Origin: Apostichopus japonicus
Lineage: Eukaryota > Echinodermata > Holothuroidea > Aspidochirotida > Stichopodidae
Direction: 5' to 3'
Assembly (NCBI RefSeq): GCF_037975245.1
Contig: NC_092576.1
Coordinates: forward strand, 26,177,611 to 26,241,610
Length of the DNA: 64,000 nt
How positions within the stretch are numbered: position 1 is the stretch's first letter; each line of letters opens with the position of its first letter. The position numbers and the translations under genes are program-made. Shown here one piece after another: positions 24,901 to 36,039 of this stretch. The notes under the pieces were generated by a model that ran no database searches, had not been told where the DNA came from, and saw only the letters and a list, made by a program, of their open reading frames with translations.

Positions 24901-27900
24901 CAAAATCGATAGGCTTCTCTTACTCAATGTTATACACATTCATACCCAGTATGAAATCTACCCTAGGTTCCAGTATTGAGATATCACGTTTACAAGTTTT
25001 TTAACAATTGACCTCTGATGAATGCAAATGACCTTTGACCTCATCAAAAACAATAGGCCTGTTGCACTCAGTGTGGTTTTTCCAAACACAAATATGAGGT
25101 CTGCCTATGCTTCCCTTCTTGTGATATTTTGTATACAAGGTTTCCACAATTTAACCCATGGTGACATTAAATGACCTTTATCTCTACCAAATACAATAGG
25201 CTTCTTGTACTTAATGTGGTACTTCTACACACCAAATATGAAGTGCTCTGACCTTCCCTTCTTGAGATATCATGTTTACAAGATGGGCTTCCCAAACACA
25301 CACACTCGCGAATACACATACACCATCATAATTGCAAAGGTTACGATTATCATCGAAACCTAAAACAATGGCAGAATGTATGTTGGGGTGCTGCTTTATG
25401 TGAGCAATTTAGTGGGTATTTGTAACTTATTACAAAAATAGAAATTGAGACAAATCCATTAAAATCTTGTCAGCTGGCTCATCAACCACTAGTACAAGGT
25501 CCCTGTCAGGTGGCCTGTTAACTCCAGGTCCCCCATTTCTCGACTATCAACCTCACAGTCTTGCTAAATCAAATAATTATTTTTCAGCTCTTATCTCCAT
25601 TTGATGACCTAATTCTTACTCAGTTGATGAATTCATGACTGTGAGGGTTGCTCGCAGTTAAAAATGAAACACAATGTGTGCTTATTTATAATCAAAACCT
25701 GTTTGTTAAGGCTAGAATGACCCTCCAGAATTTGCATGGCTGGCCTTTCCCTCTTTGAGGCTCTCTTTAGAGAGATTAAGTTAGTGCCTGCTTTATAGTT
25801 GCCTGTTCTCATTAGGTTGGTATGCATGGCGGTCTCTCTTTTCAGACTACTTTGAAATCTCTTCAAAACTCCATGGCTTCAAAATTTGTCTTCCAGATAC
25901 AATGCATTCAAACTGTCAAAAACTGCTGGCCAAAGAGAAAAACAGAAGACAATGGAAAAACTACACCAGTCGATTCGCTCCAAAGAGGCTGATACCAATC
26001 CAGAGCAGATAATCCATGTCAAACTACCATTGCACCAATCCCATAAAAATCACAAAGTGTCCACTGAAAGTGGTTTTTCCAAACCAATTGATGCAGCTGT
26101 AAGGGACAAAATACATGAATATGTCTCATTAGGTATCACATCAGTGCCATTAATTAAGCGAGTTCTTAAAACATTTGTGGAGTCGGAACTATGCCCAGCA
26201 AATCAGGTTAAGCCAACATCAAATGACAGAGCATATTTTCCAAGCTGCCATTCCATCCAAAACCATGTGCATCATGCATTAGTTGCAGGTAGATTTTCTG
26301 GACTGGACCAAGAAAACCTGGAAAATAAAGTTGCTGATTGGAAAGCAAAAGAAAAGTCATCAAACTTCTTCCTTCGGAAATGCACGAGCGAGGAAAGTCA
26401 TGAACAAGCGTCAAAACCTATCAGAGAGGCACAAATTTTAACAGAAAGATGTTTTCCCCTAACTGATGACAACGATTTAGATGATAATAGTGATGAGCCA
26501 TATGTAAGGAAAAACACTTTCCTCTTCATACACCAGACAGTGCAACAGAAGATGCTACTAGAGAGATATGGAGAACTAGTACTGCTTGATGCCACGTACC
26601 GTACAACTAAATATGCCCTCCCCTTATTCTTAATGGTTGTAAGGACAAATGTAGGGTATACACCTGTTGCAACATTTATCTGTGAGAGTGAGACGACTGC
26701 ACATATTGCAGAGGCCCTTTCAATCATCAAGGAGTGGAACCTTCAGTGGAAACCTCAATTTTTTATGATTGACTATTCTGAAACAGAGTATCAGGCCCTT
26801 CAAGATGTGTTTCCAGAGGCTCACAAGTATGTTTGCAGCTTTCACAGAGAGCAAGCTTGGATCCGCTGGTGCAGGGAAGGTGGGTTTCAATCTAACTTTT
26901 ATCATCAAATACAGGCACTAGACTGCAACACAAACCTACTTATCAACTTTCTACTAGTATGTACCCACTCTGTTCTAGAATTGGTCATGTCATAAATGGT
27001 GAGAGCAATACTAGTTGGCTTTATCATTTCCAGCATTGTTTACCACATACTATCAGTATGTAAATAAGACTGTTTTGGGCTATAGGTTAACACTGAAGGA
27101 TTCCACAGCTTTGATAGTTCATTTTCGATTTGAACCAGCTGGCACTTTCACAGAACCTAAGTTAAGTAGAAGGCTACTTCTTTGTTGTTTCCCACACCAA
27201 TTTAACACTAATCATGAAACATTTTTTTTATTCCACAGGAAAAAACCAACTAACCACTGACAACCAACACCATCTCTTGAAAATGCTGAGGGATATTGCA
27301 ACAGCAAAAGAAAAAGAAAAATGTGACAAAGGTATTCACATTTTGCGTTCAAGCAAGTTGTACTCCTCAAACATCAGAGTGAAAACATACACTGAGACTA
27401 GATGGCTTGGCATATGTCAGGTATGTTATTGCTTCATCATAAAATTAATGCAATACTTACAAAATGAGATCCAGCTATTTGCTTTCCTTCTTACTTGTGA
27501 TTTATAGCTCCCAAGAATCATTCACAAAAATAATCATTCCATTTAAGATATTACATAATAACTGTAAGGTTGTATCAATTTTTGCCCAAACTTTTATTCA
27601 CATAACTGGTACATACAAGATATTTGCTATGAATCAACTAATATAAATATAAGAACATTGTCTTTCTAGTTATACTCGTGTCATACATTGACATGCATGT
27701 AGGATGACTAGTTTTAATTAGGACATTGTTACAATAAAACAAAATTTGTGCATTGTCAGTAACTCTATATTCACTATCTAATTTATGTATTCCCTGTTAG
27801 ATAAATTGGATGCCACATAGGTACGGCCTTACAGTAACTATACATTGCGTTAATTACCTTTCCTGATAATTATTCATACAGATAACATGTATGCTCAAGT

Positions 27901-30900
27901 GTTCAGTGTCTTCAAAGGTTCTACTGTAGCTAAGGCTTACAAGTAAATGACTGAAACAGTGTTTGATTGATAATGATTTCAGTTGAACTTTTAATATCTA
28001 ACTACTTTGAAGTTTAAATCAAGCCAGCTCGAATTCAATGCTTGCTAGTTCTGCTACACTTGGTACTACTCGAAACCCCAGTACAATTACAGGAAAGTAC
28101 AGTCCAGTTTTGTGATACTTTTAATAGTCTATCCACTTCATATGAATTTAACTTCTGTGAACTCTGTACTGTAAGTTGCATATGATCTAACAACAAGCAC
28201 TTAGTGGTAAAACTGTCAACAATAGTAACAATGAAATGAGGAGAATTGCAATTTCATGAAAGACACAGTAAATGTTCACATTTCAGAACAGTTTAAGGAT
28301 GACCATTACCCATTTACTTAACAGCGATGGTGCAGAGCATATGCACTGCCTGGCTTCAATGTGTCAGTCACCACAAACAATGGAGTAGAAGCACTTAACA
28401 GAACACTGAAGCAGTTCTACCTAAAGCTGACAACTACAAACACTGTCTCTTCATTGGCTGAAACTCTGGTGTTGGACTTCATACCAGATCAACTGATGTC
28501 CTACACAAGAAAAAACTATGCCTTCAGTAGCCAGTACAAGGCATACAACCCTCAAGTGCCAGCATTTTTGCATGATCGACCCAGAGCCTTTGTTAAGCAC
28601 TGCATGACAAAGATAAGTGCGGCCACTCACTACAAATCAAAGGATGTCCAAAAGGTTGGTGAAAATATTTTTCAGGTGAAAAGTGAAAATTCCTTACAAA
28701 ATACATGGTATGAAGTGTTCCTTGGGGACTCAAAATCGTTCCCCAAATGTCAATGTGCTGCATTTATGGAGAACTTCATGCCATGCAAACATCTCTTTGC
28801 AATATTTGCACACAGTGATGCCACCTGGAACAGCCTGAGTCCACTGTATAAAAACAGTGCATATTTTAACCTGGACTTGAGTTTTCTTTCAAAGGAAGTT
28901 CAGTTCAAATCTTGCCTAAGAGATGATCAAGAAGTTGGTACTGGGAGCCCTGTCCAACAGGAAGATGAGACAGACGTCAGTGGTGAAGAAGCCAGTACCT
29001 GCAATCGGTATATCCATTCTACCCAGAAGTGCCTCAGAGAAAAACTGAAGGTTTTGCAGGATCTCTCTTTTCTCTCCTCTGATGTTGATGTCATGTCAAA
29101 TGTCATCTCCCAACTCACACTGGCATGTGCTGAACTGGAACAGACCATACCGAGAGAAAACCAGTTGCCTCTACACCAGTCGGGCAAGAAATCAGCCCTT
29201 CGTCCACTGCCTCAAAGAAAGAAAAAGATGAAAAAGGCAAAACAGTCAAAGATGACACACAGAACAGGTATAATTGATAACTTTAGAAATAGATATGGTG
29301 TTAGTTTAACCTAAGGTAGCATCACCTGATATGATCATGGACGGCAGACAATTGTTGTAAAAATAAGTTTCTGTCATCATTCACAAACCAGAAAGTCAAT
29401 TGAGTAATTGCTTCCTTGCATATGTGTGATGCAACTTTGGATAAAACTTCTGTTACTCACCAGAAATGTCCAATGTCATACAATGGTTTGACAGTAACTA
29501 TTGATGAGTACCTACACATTGAAGAGGCCGAATTTCAAACCAACTTTCATTTCTTCAGTGCTGAAGTTTACATTTTTCAGATCATTTGCTTTAGAAAGTC
29601 ACCTGACATGACTTTAACCTCCATACCAAGGATGAAGTTGTAGCAACTGTTACTGGTTGAAATAACCTGTTTAAACAGTTTCCTCACTTTGTCTTCAGAA
29701 GACCTCAAGTGATTGTTATTTGCCATGGTAAACAGTAGGAGTCATCGACTTTCCCATCTTGATATATGGTATTTACAATATTTACAGACTATCACCTCAG
29801 TTGACATCAAATTACCTTTGACCTCCCAGAAAAATAGGCATCATCTGCTCACCAAGGGCTAGCTAAATACAAACTTTGATGTTAAAAAGGAGTTTCCCAA
29901 GTTCTTCAGACACTGCATTTACAAAATTTTCAGACTTTGAGCTCAGTTCACCTCAAATGACCTTTGACACCCCTTGAAAACCTATGGAAATGATATTCTC
30001 ATGGATACCTACAAAGCAAATTGAACATCAAGCGACTATCTTCTAGAGATATTGGACATAAGAAGTCTTCAGTCTTTTGCCTCTGTTGACCCTTAAGTGA
30101 CCATGAAAACATGATGCTCACTAAGGGCTACTTATATACCAAGTATGCTTGCATACACACACCATCGCAATCACATAGATACCTTTAGCCCTAGTAATTT
30201 GTAGAAAAGTATAATTGCTTTGAGATTCCTTGGTAATATGAAAGCAGAAATCATTTTCTCACTACTGAATTGTAGAGCAATAATGTTGTGAAGCGCATGG
30301 TCATTAGTTTAGCAATATTAATTGGTTTCTGCCTATTCATGGATTGATAAATACAAAGTCATATTTTGTTACCTTTGCTTGACCCATGTTAAACTTTGAC
30401 CACCATTTGATCCACTACTAGGAATAATTTACACTCACAATCATGACTATGAAGGTTCCGATTTCTAATTGAAACCAATAATTTACCAATATCCCAGCAA
30501 TATTTTTGCTGCTTTGTGTTTAAAATGTGCAATATTTCACCTGTCTTTATATGCAAACATGATCAAGTAGACATAAATGCTATCCTTTATCTACCAACAG
30601 ACCCACCGCCCAAAAAGAGGGTACATTTCGAAGCAACAGGCAGTGGTGACAAATCCAGTGGTGAGAAAATCCTGAAATGATAATTACTTTTTAAGTATCA
30701 AAACAAATACTGTTTTGTGTTTATAATGTGCAACATTTAACCCACCTGTATCTTGAAGCATGATATCTAAAAGACATTAATGCTATCCTTTATCTACCAA
30801 CAGACCCACCGCCCAAAAAGAGGGTACATTTCGAAGCAACAGGCAGTGGTGACAAATCCAGTGGTGAGAAAATCCTGAAATGATAATTACTTTTTAAGTA

Positions 30901-33900
30901 TCAAAACAAATACTGTTTTGTGTTTATAATGTGCAACATTTAACCCACCTGTATCTTGAAGCATGATATCTAAAAGACATAAATGCTATCCTTTATCTAT
31001 CAACAGACCCACCGCCCAAAAAGAGGGTACATTTCTTAGCAACTTGCAGTGGTGACAAATCCAGTGGTGAGAAAATCCTGAAATGATAACTACTTTTTAA
31101 GTATCAAAACAAATACTGTTTTGTGTTCATAATGTGCAACATTTAACCCACCTGTATCTTGAAGCATGATATCTAAAAGACATTAATGCTATCCTTTATC
31201 TACCAACAGACCCACCGCCCAAAAAGAGGGTACATTTCGAAGCAACAGGCAGTGGTGACAAATCCAGTGGTGAGAAAATCCTGAAATGATAACTACTTTT
31301 TAAGTATCAAAACAAATACTGTTTTGTGTTCATAATGTGCAACATTTAACCCACCTGTATCTTGAAGCATGATATCTAAAAGACATAAATGCTATCCTTT
31401 ATCTATCAACAGACCCACCGCCCAAAAAGAGGGTACATTTCTTAGCAACTTGCAGTGGTGACAAATCCAGTGGTGAGAAAATCCTGAAATGAGAACTACT
31501 TTTTAAGTATCAAAACAAATACTGTTTTGTGTTCATAATGTGCAACATTTAACCCACCTGTATCTTGAAGCATGATATCTAAAAGACATTAATGCTATCC
31601 TTTATCTACCAACAGACCCACCGCCCAAAAAGAGGGTACATTTCGAAGCAACAGGCAGTGGTGACAAATCCAGTGGTGAGAAAATCCTGAAATGATAACT
31701 ACTTTTTAAGTATCAAAACAAATACTGTTTTGTGTTCATAATGTGCAACATTTAACCCACCTGTATCTTGAAGCATGATATCTAAAAGACATTAATGCTA
31801 TCCTTTTTCTACCAACAGACCCATCCCTCTCCCCCCCCCCCCCCTAAATTATCATTGTGCTTCAGCTTCACTATGACATATATTTGCAGGAAACTTGTCA
31901 CATCAAGGACTTTTCTCATTTGAAATATAATGGCCTTTGAATGGTAGAAGCTACCATGTTCAACTACTTAATGTGAAGACGACAGTATATACTAAAATAA
32001 AGTATAGCACTGGACATTGCTGCACCATTAACCTACAAATTATGTCAATCCTCAGAGACAGACCAACTCTTACAAGAATTAAAACAATCTGAGACGACCA
32101 ACCTCAAAAGGATTCACAGGGAGCAACGTTACCATGTGTGTGGGGAAGTGTTGGAATACGATGATTTCAAAAGCCTTATCTACCCAAACTGGCTTAATGA
32201 CAAGGTAACACTTTCGTTTTACATTTTAAAAATATGAATAGTTTGCCATCAGCTGATGTTGGAAACCAATCCCATATACACACTCTTCACTACTTTGCTT
32301 TCGGTTATTTCAACAATAGATCAGTACAATTTTGCACATACATCTAATTTTTGCTTGTAGCAGCAAGATGTCCACTTTATTCAACCTATAAATGGTATTA
32401 GCTATAATGGTATTAGCTCCTAATTCAACGCTTATGCCTGCCCGCTTACAGTAGCTCAGGACACAAGTCTTAGCAATAAAGTTTGAGCGTCGAACCCACA
32501 AGAAAAACTATGCCAAGGCCAGCTAGCAGCAAGGTGAACTATCTATGGGATGCCAACATTGTAAATTTTCACTTTATCACAGCAGCTAAAACGAATGTGT
32601 GATTCCATGGTCCAAAATAGTCCAACACTAACAGCTAACAATGTGGCCATATTCAGCTGTCCCATTTTTAACCAAAATGTTGCCCATATTGGCTTGGAAT
32701 GGACTAGCCCATGTGACTGAGGAGCCTAGTAAACAACTTTTGTTCAGAATGATTTGTGTTGTGACAGATACATACTGTACGTGCAAAAAATGGCAACATC
32801 TCTGTCTGGTGAAATAAAGTAATATTCTGGCTCAAGACCCTGATTTATACACTAAGCTATACTGAAAGTGACCCTCAGACAAATCTGAGTTGCTTGACTC
32901 ACTTCAAGAAGTATGTCCAGTTAACCTGAATTGCATCTAATCTTTTATAAAATGAATATATTTGTATTTTGCAGGTAATGAATGCATACCTCTCTGTACT
33001 ACGTTCACAATGTAATACAAGTGATAACAACCACGTCTTCATCATCCCATCGTATCTGGCAGTTTTATGGGATGCTGGGAGATTTAACACATGGATGATG
33101 CGAGAGGTGATTCTTTTTGCATTTCTTTACCCCTTTGCCTGCTTTCCATTTTTCGGACAGTAAGATGTATTCGTTAAATGGATAAGTGCTCTGCTATGTT
33201 ATTCCTTGCAATGCTCTCCTAAAGCAGCGTTTCTCTATAGGTTGCAATGCATGCAAACTATTAAAACACAGTATATTCTTATTATGCATCCTCTCTATGA
33301 AGTTTCCTCTTACAACAATAAACTGGTAAGGCTGGAACCTTATGAGTATATTCCCACCTGCTGAACTGATGTAAGGTACTGTACCTAATAATGCTTTTTG
33401 TCCATTTCTTTCTACCAATTAGATAAATCTGGTCATGTTTAAATGGATCTTCATGCCCATTAACATCACTAACAACCATTGGATTCTCTTGGCGGCCAAT
33501 GTTCCACAGATGTCTGTGTCAATTCTTGACTCAATGGACACTGGAAAGGGTCTATCCTATGTAGGAAAATGGAAGTAAGTATTGAGCTGGTTTTGTAACT
33601 TGTTTTTAGAACGTGTAAATTTCAAACTCAATAAAATTAATCCAAGAGAGCCTGTAGTACTGTTTCCTCCAAACAAAGGCAGCATATTTGAGACTCAAAA
33701 AATGTTAAATATCTGCAATTACAACCTTTCAGGAAGTTCATGCATAATCGCTCAAGGCTAGTTGGAGAGTTTGATGGAGAATGGAAGACTGGACATTTGA
33801 TGTCAGCCCAACAGAAAGATGGGAACTCATGTGGGCCTTTTGTATTAATGGTGAGTATATCCAATAGAGGTTCTACCAATTTACAAACTCATTTAAAGAA

Positions 33901-34466
33901 AGAAAAAAATTCTCCAAATTGTTCTCACACATGAAGCATGAACACAGAAAAAGATGACTGAATGTCCCAGTGAAGTATACAGTACGTCTTTCAGCGTGGT
34001 AATAAAGCAGTTTAAGAATTTTGACAATATTTGAAAATCTGGCATTGTTTGAGCCAATACAGTATACATTAAAGAATTATGGTATATCTTATTGTGATAG
34101 AATTCATCTGTTAACTTTGAAGAGATAAAAAAAAAGAAATATGCTGTATTACCATTGTGCCATATTTCAATGATTTTCTTACAGAATGCTTTAGCTTTGA
34201 CTAGAGACATCCTTTTAGAAAGTCTCACACATGAGCATGTACTGCTGATGAGGACGTATGTCTTCACCATACTTAAGAAGAACGCGGTGAAACCACCAGG
34301 CCAGAGGAAAAAGTGTGACATGCCTGGTTGTCTTCAGCCTGAAATGCCTGCAATGTGGGTAGCATGTGATGTATGTGGAAGATGGTGTCATTTCCTTTGT
34401 GTGGGAATGAAGAAAAAACCCATGCAAGAGTACTTGTGTCCCATATGCATAGCTCAATATAGATAG
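21995..34466 (+). CDS. MULE transposase fused to ULP1-type protease and PHD finger
   Basis: Exons with consistent phases: 21995-22142, 23126-23288, 24724-24827, 25897-26879, 27239-27420, 28325-29267, six 60-nt exons at 30601, 30804, 31007, 31210, 31413 and 31616, then 32056-32204, 32975-33106, 33423-33574, 33733-33850 and 34185-34466 (TAG). They sum to about 1238 codons with no stop. The first exon is missing, since 21995 starts inside a codon; a 5' exon near 21.7 kb is possible. Order: N-terminal DNA-binding-like part (QKSRKVGCPSKVYIRHI), DDE core, SWIM zinc finger, repeated PPPKKRVHF linker, cysteine protease, PHD finger. ULP1 domains are known in some plant MULEs; a SUMO or ubiquitin-like substrate here is inference. 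The unbroken frame suggests recent activity. Confidence 0.82.
24235..24515 (+). repeat. Local direct duplication in a MULE intron
   Basis: About 75 bp beginning CTGGTGCAGCCTTAGC at 24235 recur at 24444 with few changes; the spacer has related AAGCTT-rich words. Confidence 0.7.
24838..25290 (+). repeat. Dispersed ~143-bp repeat, three tandem units
   Basis: Units share TTTACAAGGTTTTCACAATTT, ATGACCTTTGACCTC and AATAGGCTTCTT. The middle unit holds a perfect TGACCTTTGACCT (25029-25041). A related piece lies inverted at 55900-56130 and a diverged one at 29740-30190. Confidence 0.7.
25897..26879 (+). CDS. MULE transposase DDE-core exon
   Basis: Ends with the core of a MULE transposase: first Asp in ELVLLDATYRTTKYALP, second Asp in FFMIDYSETEYQAL, and the C-x2-H signature CSFHREQAW. 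The third acidic residue is in the exon from 28325 (TTNNGVEALNRTLK). Upstream residues RDKIHEYVSLGITSVPLIKR are typical of ZSWIM-like MULE proteins. Donor GGGAAG|GTGGGT joins in phase to the acceptor at 27239. Confidence 0.88.
28325..29267 (+). CDS. Exon with catalytic Glu and SWIM zinc finger
   Basis: Begins RWCRAYALPGFNVSVTTNNGVE, giving the third catalytic residue. A SWIM finger (CxC...CxH) is formed by PKCQCAAFMENFMPCKHLF near 28745-28800. The tail is Ser/Gln-rich and ends in a strongly basic segment (QRKKKMKKAKQSK), a likely nuclear localisation signal. It ends in phase 1, matching the repeated exons. Confidence 0.85.
29740..30190 (+). repeat. Diverged copy of the ~143-bp dispersed repeat
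   Basis: Several units with ACCTTTGAC cores and a CACACACCATCGCAATCACA end, as at 25290-25330. Lies in the intron before the repeated exons. Confidence 0.5.
30541..31836 (+). repeat. 203-bp exon-intron tandem array (six exons plus a remnant)
   Basis: Each unit has a pyrimidine-rich acceptor ACCAACAG or TATCAACAG, a 60-nt exon and donor GTGAGAAA. Exon starts are 30601, 30804, 31007, 31210, 31413 and 31616, exactly 203 bp apart. A seventh acceptor at 31818 leads into a truncated exon and a C run. Exons are phase 1-1, so any number can be included without a frame change. Standard exons encode PPPKKRVHFEATGSG; the third and fifth read RVHFLATCSG, and these alternate as a 406-bp dimer. Confidence 0.93.
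32056..33850 (+). CDS. ULP1/C48-like cysteine protease exons
   Basis: Exons 32056-32204, 32975-33106, 33423-33574 and 33733-33850. Family features in order: PNWLNDKVMNAYLSVL (substrate-cleft start), catalytic His in TNNHWILLAA, Asp in SILDSMD, Gln and Cys in SAQQKDGNSCGPFVLM. All four residues expected for a ULP1/SENP-type peptidase are present. Role for the element is unknown; processing of the fused protein or deconjugation of SUMO-like modifiers are possibilities. Confidence 0.85.
34185..34466 (+). CDS. Terminal PHD-finger exon
   Basis: About 93 residues ending in a C4HC3-like zinc finger: CDMPGC, WVACDVCGRWCHFLC, EYLCPIC. PHD fingers commonly bind histone H3 tails, which could direct integration or expression; this is inference. 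The stop TAG overlaps the duplication of the element inserted next. Confidence 0.85.
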   Translation, partial: NALALTRDILLESLTHEHVLLMRTYVFTILKKNAVKPPGQRKKCDMPGCLQPEMPAMWVACDVCGRWCHFLCVGMKKKPMQEYLCPICIAQYR

Positions 34467-34470
34467 TATG

Positions 34471-35630
34471 GAAGCAGGACACTTCGCCCAACAACCATTT
34501 CGCACAACTGCCATTTCGCCCAACCAGCCTGGTCATTTCGCCCAACCAGCCTGGTCATTTCGCCCAACCAGCCTGGTCATTTCGCCCAACCAGCCTGGTC
34601 ATTTTGCCCAACCAGCCTGGTCATTTCGCCCAACCTTGATTAAATATGATATTTCAAAACGTTCAGGAATTGTAAACTTTACAGGATACGAACCGAATAT
34701 TAAGGAAACTTGAGAATTGATCAGTGTGTTAGGGGTTTAAGGTTTGATAGTAAACGTTCGAATATTAAGGAATATTAAGGAAACTTGAAGTCCTGTACTA
34801 GTTGTATAACTTTAGTAAGGAAACGTTCGGGAATTTTTAACGTTACAGGATACGAACCGAATATTAAGAAATCTTGAGGACGGATCAGTGTTTTAGGGGT
34901 TAGGTTTGATAGGTTTGATGTAGTAAACGTTCGGGAATTGTTAACGTTACGGGATACGAACCGAGTATTAAGGAAACTTGAATCGTGGTTAAATGGATTA
35001 CATATGTGATTACATATGTGGTTACATATGTGGTTACATATGTGGTTACATATGTGGTTACATTGATAAAGTGGTTACATTGATTAAATATAGTAATTCC
35101 ATATTACGGACGGGTTTTATATATATATTTTTTTCAATTTAATAGGGAAACGTTCGGGAATTTTTAGTCAGTAGGATGGATCAGAGTTTTAGGGGTTAGG
35201 TTGGCTAGGTTTTTATGAAGACCGATTCCCCTGTGTTTGTATAATAATATAACTTCCATTGTATGCGTAAACGCCTAAAGTAGTGTAATCCTCCCATTAT
35301 ACCCGAAATAACTGCTCAGACTCCGATCGATATCGAGCGGACCTCACTTTTTATTTACCTATTACGAAGTAACCTAACCCAAAATAAATCAAATTGAACT
35401 AGTGGAATAGAAAAAGTAATATTATTCTGACTGAATATTAGCAAAAATAAGGTTGGGTGAAATGACCAACACGGTTGGGCGAAATGACCATGCTGGTTGG
35501 GCAAAATGACTATGATATGGTTGGGCGAAATTACTATGCTGGTTGGGCGAAATGACCCGGCTGGTTGGGCGAAATGACCAGGCTACAGTAGTTTGGCAAA
35601 ATGGTTGTTGGGCGAAGTGACTAGAAAGCG
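34471..35630. mobile_element. Non-autonomous element with hAT-like 8-bp duplications
   Basis: Flanked by ATAGTATG at 34463-34470 and 35631-35638. Both sides carry inverted arms: left CACTTCGCCCAACAACCATTT (34480 on) then about six 22-bp units of TTTCGCCCAACCAGCCTGGT; right the reverse complement arrangement to 35619. The interior has diverged repeats around AAACGTTCGGGAATT and a 12-bp repeat TGGTTACATATG (34985-35065). No coding frame. Confidence 0.7.
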
Positions 35631-35639
35631 ATAGTATGA

Positions 35640-36039
35640 TACTACCATCAAAGAAAATATGTTCATGTTATGAAAGTGCTCCTCACAGAACTGAACACTA
35701 TTGAATTCCCCACATATAGGACACAAGTACAGATTTTCAGCAGAAAGTTATACTGGAGTTCACACCTCCAGCTGTAGAGCTGGAGGCTTATCACTCTTGT
35801 GTACACAAATTGCATGGCCAGGCAAGACCACTGTTTATTATGCTTGGAAAACTTCAGAGTTGGCTTCTTTGCAGATTGCTTAAATATCACGTTACTGTTT
35901 AAAAGAAAGATCATCTTCTTAGAAAAATAAGACTCATAGGCAGGAATCAGCGACTTTTTTGTGTTTTTTTTTAATAAAATGTTTATCATTAGATGCAAGA
36001 CTGCACAATTTGAATCATGTATCTAGTGGTCTAGTTATT
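35640..36039. other. Unassigned MULE 3' sequence
   Basis: AT-rich spacer between the small inserted element and the satellite; no repeat unit or coding signal seen. Confidence 0.5.

Noticed and set aside
34468-34713. Short plus-strand frame with SFRPT/HFAQPAW repeats
   Set aside because: Translation of the 22-bp terminal repeats of the small inserted element, starting after the PHD exon stop.
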